From Symbiodinium kawagutii (lineage: Eukaryota; Sar; Dinophyceae; Suessiales; Symbiodiniaceae): a DNA stretch of 64,000 bases. Of the stretch, positions 37,878 to 53,153 are shown piece by piece. The notes below the pieces were generated by a model that searched no databases, was not told the origin of the DNA, and saw only the letters and a program-made list of their open reading frames with translations. The position numbers were made by a program, and so were the translations under genes. The stretch's first letter is position 1. The number at the start of each line of letters is the position of its first letter. Where the stretch lies: assembly GCA_009767595.1 (NCBI GenBank), contig VSDK01027083.1, positions 16,924 through 80,923 of the forward strand, given 5' to 3'.

Positions 37878-40800
37878 CTGGGCGGACACATCCAAGCGCG
37901 AGAGCATTCTTAGCCAAAAAACACGAGATAATCATGGGAAGGTGGTTTCCAACCCATGACCACTGATTTGCGGTTCGGTGTCTGACAAAACAATGGTCTT
38001 TCACCTCAGCTCCTGCAATGAGTTGCTGGCCTTGTGCAGGCCTGCGTTGGAATGAGTTCAGGGTTCGGTTTCCTCATGTGCAGCAAAAATGGGCTACCTT
38101 CAAGTTTTTAGACCTCGCAAGTTCCATGCCAAGCTGGAAAACATGGAGGGTTGCTTGCGCATTCTCTGTAGCCTCTTGCTCTACTGCCAGCGAGGCAATC
38201 AGAAACCGACTATGCTGGCACCAGCCGGCAAAAAGAGGGATCCGACTTAATAAATAATAGTCTGGGGCTGGAAAGGTGAGAACGAGCAACCTCCTCTCCG
38301 ACAGCGTTGAGAACCAGCAGAAGAAACTACGTCCGCCAAGTTGTTGGCCCCTGGCCCCCCAACGTGTCACGCCAAGGAACTCGCGTCCGGTACGGCCGCA
38401 ATGGAAAAGTTTCAGCCTGCCAGGTTTTCATGGGAGGTTGGTGGTGTGGAGTGTCCCGCGGCGCGTGGAGCTACCTTCTGCGACCTGACGACTCGGCCCT
38501 GGGAAGTCACTTCTACTTCTCCTCTATGGCAAGACGTGCTGTGGGAGTCGGTCGTGCTGGTGGAAGCGGAAGCCGAGCGAACGGCGGTAACCATTGCCTA
38601 ATTGGAGCGCATCGCCTTTTCCTCCACGCTGGTAGCGAAGAAATGGGAGCAAAATAGCAACTGCAAACAACAAACAACGACACACAAAAAGCAGGAACGG
38701 CGGCAGCAGCGACACAAAGAAGACCCCCGCCCCCAACACCAGTACCAACAACAGCAGCAGCAACGGCAACAGCAACTGCAGCACCCTTCAGGACAAGAAC
38801 AACAAGCGCAACAGCAGCAACAACTACGTGTCAGGGCTCCCTGGTCTTTGCCCACGGATTTTTTAGGGACCTGAGTCTCATTTGTTGCAGAAATTTGTCA
38901 GTTGCAAATGGTTTGCCTTTCGTTGGACATACGCACTTGCTCTTCTTGCATTTTGTTCTCCAAGCATCCATGGTGGTTGCAAGACAACAGATTTCATAGA
39001 TGATTCTGGTCAATATTTGCTCTATTGCCTAAGACGGTTGATTTTTCAAAATGACTCATTGCCACATTCATTGCAATCTAACAATTAGTGGATGCCTGTC
39101 CCCTATGATCCATGACCATACAGGCCATTGTCAACCTCTTCCAACGACAATTCCATACATCAGTATGAACCACTGCTGATCAGATTATTGACGCTGTTTA
39201 ACTTGTAGATTAGCCATGATCAATATCAGCACATAGTAGCCAACAACCCTATCGTTTAGTTGTCAACAGCTAACCAAGAGTTGGTACTTAACGAGCATTC
39301 CGAATCGAAAAGCATGCGACCAATAGCTAACCTATTGATTACCTGGATTGGTTGCTTACAAGAATCACACCCACCAGTAGTTCGTAGTTATGTAGTTTAA
39401 ACCACCGTGCAATTCATCAATTGTTCGCTACCATCAGTGGCTGAAAGTGCTAAGACTGGTGTGATGTAGCGAAGTCCCGAAGTGATTGCCAGAATGATCT
39501 CAACCCAACTGTTTGGTTACAGCCAGCCAAGAATAGTAAATTATGGTGAATGCCACTTCCTGATGACATGGCTATGGGTCAATATCAAGTAACCAACTAA
39601 TAGGGGATGATCACCAACAACAATTAGGAAAACCATGGTAAACGATGGAAGAACCAGGGGTACAGGGTGAACGGTGAACTGACCCACAGCCATATTGATG
39701 ATGCTGATGCCTTGATGGTTAATTCACAACCCAGAAACTCGTTGGCGGATCATGGCCGTTGAATCCCAGAGTGGTGGTAACAATCCTGCTGCATCAATGG
39801 GAGCAATGATGATCTGGCTGAACCCCAACGGCCGATGTGCCCTCTGGCAGTTTAATCCGCAAAATGACTCACTTACTGTTCATGTTTCTGGCACTACCAA
39901 GAGTTTGCACTGAAAAAAAGTGACAAAAATCTGTTGGACAAACATCCCAAACTTTGGTAACAAAAACTCCACCTTGCCACTGACCTTGCCACTGGTTCAC
40001 GAGGCTCAGGAGCATTGGTAACGATTTTGCCGGTGGACCCTGGGACAGGTCACGAACAGACCCGGGAAAGCTGCAAAGCCTGGCACGATTGCCTTTCCAG
40101 CAAGGATTCGGAAAGCATCAATGGTCCATGAACCGAACTACGACGATCAACAGTTGAAAATCATCAATCAGTATCAACTGACTATCAATAATCAGCATGA
40201 TCATCATGATCATCATGATGATCATGATGATCATGATCATCATGATCATGATCATCATCATCATCAACAATTATCGACAATGATAAGCCATACAACGACT
40301 GACAGATCTTCAATACTTACCAAAACGTTCAACACCATCGACCATGATCAGTCGCCAAAATCACTTACCACAAGGCCAACAACTACGAGTCACATTAACC
40401 AATAGTAGCAATCATTGGCCAAGTATTGGCAACCATTACAGTGGTGAATCAGCATTATCAACCATTATCAATCATTGTTGACCATTATCAGCCAATAAGA
40501 ACGATACTCAACCATCATCAGCCCTTCATCATCATTCACCAAACATTGGCTATACAACTGTTCACCAGCTGCGAGCAAACAGAAACATCTGCCGAACTCT
40601 GGTGCTGTAAGTCCATTCCTGAGCAATGCCAGCTTAACATTGCGTAATAATGATTCAAGATGATTAGTTTTGCCAAATGATGATTCATGATTTGTTGCAG
40701 CAAATGGATGTAGAGATATTTAAATGGTTTGATGATGGTCTGGAGTATGATATCATCTAAATACACAATACGTCATCAAGCATGCAATAATTCACCATCC

Positions 40801-42280
40801 ACACAAGTATCATAGTTATCAACCAATTCTCAATCAATTAACCTTGTAAATCCTTATCACCACAAATGTTTTAGAAGCAAAAAGTCATCGAGCACGTACA
40901 GGTTGGACTGGACTGGTTTTTAAGGAGATCGTGACCAGCTGATCAAAGGGCTAATGTGTTGTAATGAACTGCCCTAAGCCAATCTGAATGCTGGATTTAT
41001 GTAATTTGCTCCATGACAGGATAGCTGTATATGTACGTATATACTGTAAATGTAAAACCAAAAAAACATCTGTAAAAACATGTAAACAAAGGCACCGGCT
41101 GATGAAATGATATTTCGGGAAGTCCAGCAAAAGTGGACCTTTGCGTTGCCGCCGAAAATGAATCATCTTTAATAGGAAAGCGACCAGTGATGTTCCGACG
41201 TGGCAAATGGTATAAGCGATGCTACAATCTTGTAAATTGCATGATTCAAAACATAAAGAGCTGCTCATGTACCCCCCCAAAACGGTTCGGTTTACTATTG
41301 TGGATCTAACATTACCAGGTCAACATAGGTCAACTTAGAAACTCACCAGTCTGGTCACAGGATATGGCTTCTCAATAGCTGGGGGTACCTCTAAATCAGC
41401 TTTACATAATCATCTGTGGTCATTAACATTAGAGAAACCAATTCAATCATCTGAATATCTATCATCCAAATATTCATCATCCAAATCAACCACTTTTGCG
41501 GTTCCTATATGGCTCAAGAAACTCCCACGTGGCTAAGCAGTTGGATTCTCTCGAAGCTTAGCCGTCGCCGAGTGCCGCGGGCGCCCAGTGACGCGCATCC
41601 ACATCCGACAGGTGTCAATCAGTATCAAGCAGGTGACATGAGCTGGGACAGGATTATCAGTGGATAGGCAGCTGATTATCAACAATGAACAGGATTATCA
41701 GCTGGGATAACCAGGACTATCGACCAACTTAACCGGGATTATGAACCATCAATGAACAGGATTATGAACCAGCATGATCAAGCACTAGCTCGACATTATG
41801 CCATTCCCATCCAAAGATGTCGGTTGATTCCGACAAGAAACCAGTGGACTGATCCGTGCGGGTTGCAGGGTCAACTTGCCGCTTCTCCGTTTAGGGCTGG
41901 GATGTTCCCCCAGAAAATTTCTTCTGTTACCATCGCCTTTAAGATGTAAGGTTGGGCAGATGGGGAGGAGATGGCTCGGTTATGGTGAAGGTTGGTGAAC
42001 CTTCGTGAACAGTTTAGAGATGGTTGATGAATGATTGTGAATCTTCTTCGTGCAAGCTGACTAGATCTTCTCCCTAGCTGGAATCTTCTCTGCTCAAATT
42101 GATTTATTAACTGCCAGGGTGAATGACTGGCTGATAAGCATGCTGTCCTCAGTCGCTGTTCCGTTGCTTCACCTCGATGTGGCAGTCCATGATGGAATTC
42201 GACTCTCAAGAATGGCTGCACCAATATTGCAATTGAATTGGACAACACCCAACCATAAAGATATATGCACCGGAAATCAC

Positions 42281-42355
<75 letters not shown>

Positions 42356-42377
42356 AATGGAGATGATGATGATGATA

Positions 42378-42421
<44 letters not shown>

Positions 42422-42651
42422 ATGCTGGATGGTTAATGTTTTTGGTGAACAGTTGATGTTTTTTGAATGATGGAGCAACAAATGATGGTTGAATAATGGT
42501 TGCTGGTGGTTTTGAGGTACTAATTAGCTGCTAGATGATGGCGAATCGATGGTAAGCAGTGGGGTAGAAACCGGTTTCACAATGGTTCCTACTTGCAGTT
42601 GATGCAGATGAATGATGGTCGATCATGATTCGCTGCTTCCAGAGATCTGGC

Positions 42652-42701
<50 letters not shown>

Positions 42702-45700
42702 GTTGCTGCGCCCCCGTTGCTGCGTCTCCTGGTTCCATTCGAAGTCCCTCGCGTCGCTGAAGCTGAAGTTGCCGCGTCGGGACCTCGTAGCATCCATCAG
42801 CCCTCCACCGAAAACTCTTCATTGGCCAAACTTATCTGTATGGATGTCCACTTATGGATGCTGATGGATAGGGTGATTCTTACCAGTTAGCTCATCTTGG
42901 TGGCTTTTAGATCCTTTGCTAGTTTAATCTTTGGTGTCAAAATGGTAAATTCATCACATCCAAAAAACCTAAAAACCTAAGGTAGTAGCTGTCAGCCATC
43001 CAGTTATGTAGGGTGATTCTTACCAATTATAGGGCCAAGTTTTTGGGGTCTCAAAGTTGGCCAGAAACTCTGGGGACACCCCCAGCGATGAACAGATCTT
43101 ATTTTGCGAAACAAAGTTCTGTGAAACACTGCACTTGATGGCCGAAAAAAATATATCCCTTATGCAGATCTACAAGATCAATACGCATAGACAATAGCAC
43201 AAGTACACCATCAAAATACAAGGTAAACAAGCAATTCAATAGACCACCAAACAAACTATTCAGATGAGAGCCACTGCAGCTACCGGTTAGCCATCACGAA
43301 CCATCATTCACCATTCGCCAACATGAACCATCATTAATCGTCACTAAGCTGCTGGTTAAGCATTATGAATCACTTACAATCATCAAGTCATAATCAATGA
43401 TCATCAATGGTGAACATTAAACTTATCCATGGTTTAGAATCACCATTAGATTCACAATCCCAACATTCTGGTCAACCATTATGATCATTAGCCATGGAGC
43501 CACTGCTTAATCATGCCAGCCGCCACCGTGTCTCACAGTTCTGGGTTCCCCCAGCATGGAGCGCAGCACTCGAAGCGTGGGACCGGCGCGTCGCTGCTTG
43601 TTGGGTGGTTAATCTGAAGGCTAGGTGGTTGGATGGGGTTGGGTAATGCTGGTTACTGGTTGATGATGCATAAATGTACTGATGGCACTGATCAGTGATC
43701 ATTTATGATGATTCATCGCGTGATGATGACCATCACAATAAACTAAGTATACCAAGTATACCTGGTTGGTTGGTTGGCTGGTTGGCTGGTTGGCTGGTTG
43801 GTTGGCTGGTCAAGCCATTGGTAAGCAAATATGATGGTAGGATATGAGCATCAACAAAGGGGATGAAGTAACGATGTCTGTGGGTTGGCGGGTTGTTTGG
43901 CTGGGTGGCATTATGCAGTTAGCCGGAGCAATTGTCCACCAAGTGGAAATTGTCCAAACAGGCCTGTCAAGTTCATGGATCCATTGACAATAAACAATGG
44001 CTGCGGAAAGGGATCGACTGACATATCTCAGCGGACTCAAACCACTGGATTGGTTGGAAGAAACACCTGCACGAAGCGCAACTTGCTACCATGCTCAATC
44101 GCTATGAGCCAATATCAACAATAAGTAGCTAGCAATATCAAGCGTTCGAAACCCATTATCAACCATTCATGGGTAATGACCTTTGTAACATTGAGATTTG
44201 CAGAGTGCTGCAATTGTTTCATGACCCGTTTCCCACTATGAGCTGCCATCAAACCACAACCATCATCCACCATCATGAGCCATAAACCTACCATCAAGAG
44301 GGCCCAAGCAACATCAACCACCAACGAACATTGGGTCAGCCATCATCCACCCCCATTCACCACCACTACGGACCATCAACCACCATTCACCATCATTATT
44401 AACCTGTATAGTGAGCCATCATCATGAACCATCATGAACCACCATACTCATCTACAGATATGAGCCATCATTAACCATCATCATTAACCAGCATTCACCA
44501 TCATTAACCACTCATGAGCCATCATCATGAACCATCATCAACCCTGCAAGTGACCAACATCAACAGCCATTACGTAACGACCATGTCATCCACCGTTGAT
44601 GACCTCACCACGGCCCCGGGAAGTCCTCTGCCTTGAACTGCGAAGCCACCGCGACCATCTGGGAGCGGCGCGGGTGAACGGAGCAGTGCGGCGGTGGCAT
44701 CTGAGGTCCCCAGCAGCATATGAAGGGTCCCAAGTCTCGGAAGTCTCCTTGGGCAGTTGACTCTTTGGAGATTCAAAGATTTTTTTTAAAAAGATGAACA
44801 AGAAATTAAAGAGATTTAAGAGGTAAGAGGTTAGCAACTGGCCAAAATCAAAGCCCAGAGCCAGGTGGATCCGTTGTCTGATCGCTTTTTATTCATATCA
44901 TTTTTGAGTTTTTTTAGACAAATAGAGAATCAGTGATATACCAGTGATCCATCATCGCCAACCAAGTTTTCTGGTGCTCGCTGTTCCATTAGAATCAGGC
45001 TCTTGCGTAACGGCTTCACAATTCCCACATTGTCGGCCGTGGTCCGAAAATGGCAAATATCAACAATCATAGGAAGGCAGTTGCTGCAAACATTCAGTTG
45101 AGAATCAGAAATCAACCGCACCAGTTACCGCGGTGTTTGGCTGGATCTTTGATAGTCAATGGGCAAATATCAATAGGCAGAGTTGCACGTGACAGTGATG
45201 GCGATGCTGCTTCAAACAACGATCATGTGTTGAACAATGGTGCTGCTATTAGCTTCGCGACTTCGCACAAAATCACAAGGACCATGTCGTGACACTGATT
45301 CCCAAGTACTAGCGATGTATAGGATCTAGCCTTAGAAGCCCAAAGGAGCCATGTTTGAGGTTCCATATGTTGTTTGTGAACTTCAACAAGCAAATCAAAA
45401 AAAACAAAATATCAAAGATCAAATGCTCGAAACGCTCGAAATGCTCAAGATATGGACAGTGCAAATATTCAAGCATTCCACAAGCATCACATGCTGCTGT
45501 GCAACTCTTTGAGTCAAGAGTTGGCCTGAAAAGTCGTCATCCACAGCGGGTTCAGCACGATCAAGTCTCATTGTTTGGTGATCGTCTCATCTTTGGATTA
45601 CGCAAGGCTAACTATGAGGCTATGGATTCTTTGGTGATAGCCAGGGTGATAATGAGAAGTTTGTCATACGGCTATGGGTCAAAGCCGTAGTACCCCTGGT

Positions 45701-46619
45701 TCCCATCATTAACCAGCTCGTTTTCCCTATTAGTGTTGCTTAATATTGCTGGTTAATAGTGACCCATAGCCATACCCTTTTGGCAAGCCAACATAGCTGG
45801 CAAGCTAATCTGCCGATCACCTTGGCACAGGAACGGTGATGCCTTGAAACCAGCCACAACTGGCTGATGACCGGAGTGTACTAGCAACAACCAAAACCCA
45901 CAAGCAACAACCAACAACTACAACCAAACATCCAACCAACAATCAACAAGCACAACCAACAACTATAACCAACCATCCACCCCACCCAACCCATCCAACC
46001 CACCCAACCATCCAACAGCACCAACCGCTGGTTGGATTCGCGTCCTGCGGGATGTCCAGGAACTCGGTCTCCCTGTGCAGTTCTGCCAAGGCAGCTGCAG
46101 TCTCTGCCGACCAACAGGTGAAGCAACAAATCATTGGATTGAAAACGAATCGTATGAAACATGGTTAAAACATGTTAAAACTCAACAGTTCATGCATGAT
46201 TACTGTGTTTATGACAGTGAACTAATGTTCATGTGTTGAATAGTATTGAACAGTGAAAGAAATATTCATGACCATCATTCATCCCCATCAGTGATCCTTA
46301 AAGATCCTTAATCAATACAAACTGAAAAGAACCTTGCTGTTGTTTGGAAGCCCATTCTTCAGGCAGCCACCAGAATATGTCGCGATCGAACCCACCTTGT
46401 GAGGGAGCTGGAGATGTCTATTGCCCAAAGGTGCCCGGCCAAGACATCCGTATTCTCGAGGATTATCAGCTGACAATTTCCATCATCAAATGTTGAACAA
46501 CTGGATGACATGTCACTGGGCCAGAAAGGAGACTTGGCACGGGATTCCGCATAGTGAGCAAGTGTGATCTTAAGTGAGCCACCAAGAAGGAACCTTAAGT
46601 GTTCTCAACAACATAACTG

Positions 46620-46654
<35 letters not shown>

Positions 46655-46677
46655 CCACCATCATCATCATCGTCATG

Positions 46678-46711
<34 letters not shown>

Positions 46712-46777
46712 CATCACCATCATCATCATCATCACCATCATCATCGTCATGATCATCATCATCGTCATGATCATCAT

Positions 46778-46808
<31 letters not shown>

Positions 46809-46816
46809 ATCAACAC

Positions 46817-46854
<38 letters not shown>

Positions 46855-49800
46855 AGTACTGCTACATATCGCCATGATCACATTCAGAGTCTGTCTACCT
46901 GTCCACTCATGGCCGCCAACCCGCTGCCTCTCGACTGGAGTGTCCTGGGCGCCACACGACTGTGAGAACCGGCAGCAAGGGAGCCAAGAGGTACCAACTT
47001 CACTGTGAAAAACGCTGAGTGTCGATAAGCATTCTGCACACTCACTGGTTGCCAGCAACATTCAGAAAGTTGAGAACTCGAGGAAAGTGAATAACATCGA
47101 GCCAGTCAACCAACATGAGAATCAAAGGGAGCCATCCATATTTCAATATGATAATAAGACATGGCGCATTGAAAGCCATCCATGGTGAGAATCATCTGTG
47201 ATGGTTGACCCCGGAAACTGAAGGCTTCAAAACCCTAGACCCAAGCGAAAAACCGGTGTTTTTAGGTTCAAGCCATATTTGTTTTCCGGTGGCAAGTGTC
47301 TTATTCTTGCTTGGTTGCTAGGCCTGCCTTGACCGTGCCTAGCTATATCCAAAGACTTGTCGTTTAGGAGTTGCCGGCTTCTGATTGCTGGTTGTTACAT
47401 AAATGTCTACGAGCGTCAAATATACCAAAGTAGCGGTTTGATATGACACCTTGTCTTTTTCCACTTTGTATTAGCCTGATTGCTTATCTTTACTTCTTTA
47501 TTCAGCAGCAACAAACAACCAATAACCGCCACCCACCAACAACTCCATCACCATAGTTGTTGGAAACACATCACGTGGAATTATCTCCGATTACAAGCCA
47601 ACAGCAACAACAACTGACCTTCAGCATAGTTCTTCATCGTCCAGTTGGATAGTCAACAATTTAAATATGTTAAAATCATCAACCCTGCTAAACATCAACC
47701 ATTAAACAATGACCTTAAAGAACAACAACAACCATCATTGTACCAGCATTTGATGCTTGTGGTTAAACAAAAACCCTTCTGAGCCAACAACCCACCCGAA
47801 GCTTTACAGCTTGCTTGCTCCAACGTGCCTCCGTCATGGCGGCCAAGGACAGCGTGGGCAAAGGTGCTGCCTCGCGCGACACGGTGATGTTGGAGCGCTG
47901 CTGCAGGTGGCAAGTTTTAGGGAATGATTGGTGACCGGTTGGTGAATGGTAAATGGTTGGTGAATGGTGAATGATGGGTGTGAACCTATGGTGATGGTTG
48001 GTTGATGGTTGGTTCACTAGCAAACGGTTGGTCACACGTTGGGAAATGATCGGGAGATGGTTTGTGAGCGGCCTGCTTGACATTGCCTAAGAAAGGCCAG
48101 TAATGGTTGACAATGGTTGATAGCTATTATTGATGGTCAATGCTTGGTTCACAATTGTTGATGATTAATTAGTCATTCATAGGTGATTGAGCTGGTTGAT
48201 CATGGTGATGATTTAGAATGGCTTAGAATGGTGAAGAATCAAGAGCCATGACTGGTTAATTCACGGCTGATCAATGATTAACAAATGGGTTCTTATATCA
48301 TGGTGCACCCTGAAATCATGAGTTGGAACACTTTGGCAGAACAGGATGCAAACCTCACTGGTCAACAACGAACAATCAACCACAAAATATGGCATAATCA
48401 TCCTTTATGGTCAAACCTGTATGTGAACGGCAAATGATCAAGAATAGCCAACATCACAGTGCACAACTGTCTGGCTCCATTTTGGTTGATGCAACAATGG
48501 TGTGGTGTCAAATAGCAAAGTGACTTGTAAGGGCAAGGGGTGCGGGTACCACTCCGGACGGTTGTGCCTAGCAGGTGGGCTCCACTATCCAGCTGGGAAA
48601 TCCTTAGCTGATCACCAGATCCAGCCATGCGGAAAGCCAGCAGCCTGTGACAGGTGACAACCAAAGGCTGAGATTGCGGTTCTTCCACGGATGACAGTTG
48701 ATGGAGCATCCAGAAAGCCAAGTTCACAAGACACGAAGCATGAAGCGTGGTGAACCATGGTTTGTAGTGCGCTAGGAACTTACTGCTTTAGCAGCTTCAG
48801 CATAGAACAAGCCCTACACCAGCTTGCTGATGGTAGCTATCATTCAACAATCAATTCACCATCCATCACTGTCAACCACCAGAGTTAATCGGCAGTAACC
48901 ATGATTACTCACCATCGTCCTTAAACATCATCCTTCATTCACTATCAATATGTAACTTACATTGTTCTTAAGCGTCAGAGTTGATTCACCATCATTCTGC
49001 ATCATTTCTCAGCCATGGCTATCAGTAACTATCATCTTCATTAAACATCATCAACCCTCATCATGAAGTAGTTTCTGAAAATAGGGGAACCCCCAAATCA
49101 TCCACCATAACATTTGTAATTATAATCACCCATCCCAAATTGAAAATCAAGAATTGAGAATCGCGATAATGTTATAGTAGTAACAACAATAGTAATAGTA
49201 GCAACACTAATAGGAAAAACAACTAATTTAAAGACCCCCTATGTACCATCATGACCCGCCAGCATGACCCATCCATCACCGCCATGGTGCCTCCACCGCG
49301 GCGGTCCGCTGCCACTCGTCGCCCGAGTCCCAGAGGAGACGTTCGGGCGTCAGAAGTCGGGCCTGGACGGTGAAGTGCGCTGAACCCTGACACAGGCAGG
49401 AAAAATGTTGGATAAATATGCAGGACATCTATCTATCTGTTCATCTATTCATCTATCCAACTATCTAAAAACAAAAGGGTTATAGGATGGGGCTATTGGT
49501 AATCATTAACGACTGCTTCGTAGTTATATCGTCATGGTTAGAATGGTATGGCGGAAAACATCCGCTGGTTGATGATGAAAAGTGTGTGTGTTTATGTATG
49601 AGTAGCTGGAGCCTGGCTCAGAGCCGGCTGCCCCGGTGCGTGCTCCCATGTCGCTGTGCTTGTAGCTATCCAGCTTTGGAATCACCAAAGTTGAGAAACG
49701 CCATTGATGGTGAATCACTGCGACACGTTCCAGCCCAGCAGGCATACTGAGGACGTGACCCCGGCATGGGCCAACGAGACTAGAAAACCGGAAAGCCGAA

Positions 49801-52800
49801 GGGACAAAAAATATCGGGGAAAACCATTAATCATTTCTCGATTCTGCGTGAATTTGGATTGTGGGTGTTGGTCCTCTGTTCTTCCTGACAGTTCTGATGA
49901 ACAAATGTATCAGCCTGATCAACACCGAGCACCTTGGACCTGGTGAAGTTTAGGGAAACCATGGACGGTTGCTCGCTTGGAATGTCGCCCATCCCATGGT
50001 TCAGCAATCATGGTAAGGATCATGGTTGGTTGGTCAATGATCATGGTTCATCATAGGGAATCACCAACCAGCAATGATGGTGATACAGAAATGGTTAATC
50101 ATTAGTTGGTAATTTGCCGTTGGTCAATTAGCCGTTAATCACTAATAATTCATGGTGAATCACCAACTGATCATTCAAAATCATTGATATCGGTCGATCT
50201 AGAAACCGCCCTGAGATTTAATGGTAGACACCCACCAAGGTTAGCCATTAGTGGTGGTGTTTTTTCCATCAAACTTGTCAACTGTCCGTAGTTTTTGATT
50301 GCGGATTGTGGATCTCTCATTTGGGAGTCATCATCAGAATCAACTGCAGGGCAATCACTTTGGTGGGCTGATGGTGCAGCCTGAAAGTGGATGGCGAGGA
50401 GCTCTATTCCCAAGATGATGGTGCTGACGATGACCATGACGATGATGATTCTGCGGAAACCGGGAGGTCGGCTCGAAGCCCTTTCCAATGACCCAACCCA
50501 AGTGAAACCAACAACATCAACCAAAATCAACCAACATCAGCCAACATCATTCCAACATCATCCCAACATCCCAACATCAACTGTACCCAGAACCCCACGT
50601 CCCAGCAAGCAACGACCATCCGCTGCACCAGCTCGGGGGCCGTACCCAACACCGGCTCGAAGTGGATGCGGTCCCCAGAGTGGGACCTCATGAGGCCCCA
50701 GTTGATACAGAAGTTGATATGCAGAATTTAAGTCGATGTTCAATGCAACGTCTATGTTCATGGATTTAAATAGATATATCTATATATTTTTATACTTATA
50801 TATACATATACATATGTAAATAAATATATATATATATATGCAGGTGAAAATATACTATCAAATCAATGATGATCAATGTATGTGTACATCAATATCAATA
50901 CATATATCTGATGTGTGTGTAAATATTTAACTGGGATGAGCCCTGGGAAACATTCTAAATGTCAAGGATATCTGGGTGATATCAATGATCAAAGACAACG
51001 CAGGCCGAAGCCACTGTTGATATGAGCTACGGCCAGGTGAGTAGATAACTGTCCAGTTACTCACAGTGGCAACTTCTGGTTGTAACTGTTGTTGATATGA
51101 GTTTCAACTGAGAGTTACAACCAGGTAAGTTGATATAACCAGATAAGTTGATATGAATTACAACCATTGTTCGCATCTGTTACTCACAGTGGCAACCTGG
51201 ATGCTATGCCGCTTCCATGGTTGCATGGGATCCGCCATTGACGGGTGGATCACTCACTTGGATTCCCAAATGGTCAGCTGGTCAACCATTTCACGGTTCA
51301 CGATTTCGCTGGTCATTTCCCTCTCAAGAACCAAGAAGAACCCGCAAGATCCAGGGGGACTGGGCCCATGGGGAAATATAAAGAGACTTTCGAAATATAA
51401 ACCTTTGTATCGCAAAAGTCCGGTTTATTTGCAAGATATGGAGTGGAAACCTTCAGTACATAGGTCCAAACAAATAGCTGTTGAACAAGCTGTTTACATC
51501 CCCTGTAAGTTACCCACTTGTCTTCGTTGCCGTACTATGATTGACTATTCTTGATCATTGAGCTCTCTTGTTGCCAAGAATTACTGGCCAACCATCACAT
51601 TGATCAGCTCCAGAATGGACATTCTAAGTGCCTGCAGGAGCGGGCCATGTTGCCAAGCCAATAATGCTAGCTAATCCGATTGTCTACTAAATGGCTATAA
51701 ACGAGCAAATCAACTCGTGCTTGCCACATGTGCCCGTGAATTGCAGACAGCAGCATTTATCCATCAGCCACGTAACTATCAACAATTGTCAAACCATCAG
51801 TAGAATGATCCGCAACCATTCAATAAACCGTCGTCAACCATCACTCATCTACAAGCTACCTGACAAGTACCATCAATCCGCCATCTCTTCATCATCAACT
51901 ATCTAGAAAAACAACCATCAATCAACAAACCGTCAGCTTTGGAGACTTCACCTGACATTTCTTGTGTTACACATGGGTGTTTCTCAAAATAGAGGTACCC
52001 CCAAATCATCCACTATTAATGACTTATAAATTCATGGTGTAAATTTGTAAAACCACTATTTTTCGAGTCCCCAAACTGGCTTGAGAAACCACCCCATGGC
52101 TTACCATTCGGTTAGGGGCCACTCCTGGTAGCGGCCTCCCTTTAAAGGGCCAGTGGCCGGGATGGCCCGAACGGCTCCTGGCCGCAGCTCCCAACCAGCT
52201 GCGCAGCCAAAGGACCAGGTCTTTGGGTGACCAGAATCGACCTGGGAGGTGGGTCATGAGCCCATGAACGCGTGGAAAAAGCTGGGGAAATGATGGCCAA
52301 GGTGATGGTGGAATGATGTGAAATGATGGTCAAGTGATGTTTTCATGATGGATAGATTGTGGTTAGATGATGGTTTGATGATGGTTAAGTGGTGGTTTCA
52401 TGATGATTGACTGGTTTATTGATGATCGAATGCTGGTTAAATGTTGATTTAATGAGGAAACATGATGGCTAATAACAGGGGTCGATGATGATTATAGAGC
52501 TTCATGATGGATCATGATGGATACACATGATGGCTATTGGTGGATAAATTACGCTTCAATAATGGTTTGAACCATGGCTATTGGTGGTTAGTGATGGCTA
52601 TTCTCTGGTTCGTCGGTCAACGTGGTGACCATGGCCAGGCTACCAGTCATGGTGATGGGTGCTTGGTGCACAGCACCCACCCATTGGGAGACCACATTTT
52701 CTGGTGGCCTGCCGAACCATCTCTGTGGCTGTATTTCTTCAGGCCCCATCGGTTGTGACCTTCACAATCCATGGTGCTTGATAGCCCACTATGAAAATTG

Positions 52801-53108
52801 GCTGTGATCATTTCCCACTTACATGTGCACCCCCACTTAGTAAGTGGTCACTAACCATGGTTTCTAGGGGTTAGTCAAGCTACCTTATAGGGCTTATAAC
52901 CATGCTTATAACCCCAGGTGCACATCCAAGCATGAAGCATAGCGACCTTCACAATCACGCACCAATCATCATGCCAAGGCGACCATTCCAGTCTTGACAG
53001 AAGTTGTTCTCGCGTTTGCCGTGGCTGCTCTCGGTGCTGCTACTGATGATGCTGCTGCTGCTGTTTGCTGTTGCTCTTGCTGATACTCATGATGCTGCAA
53101 ATTATTAC

Positions 53109-53153
<45 letters not shown>

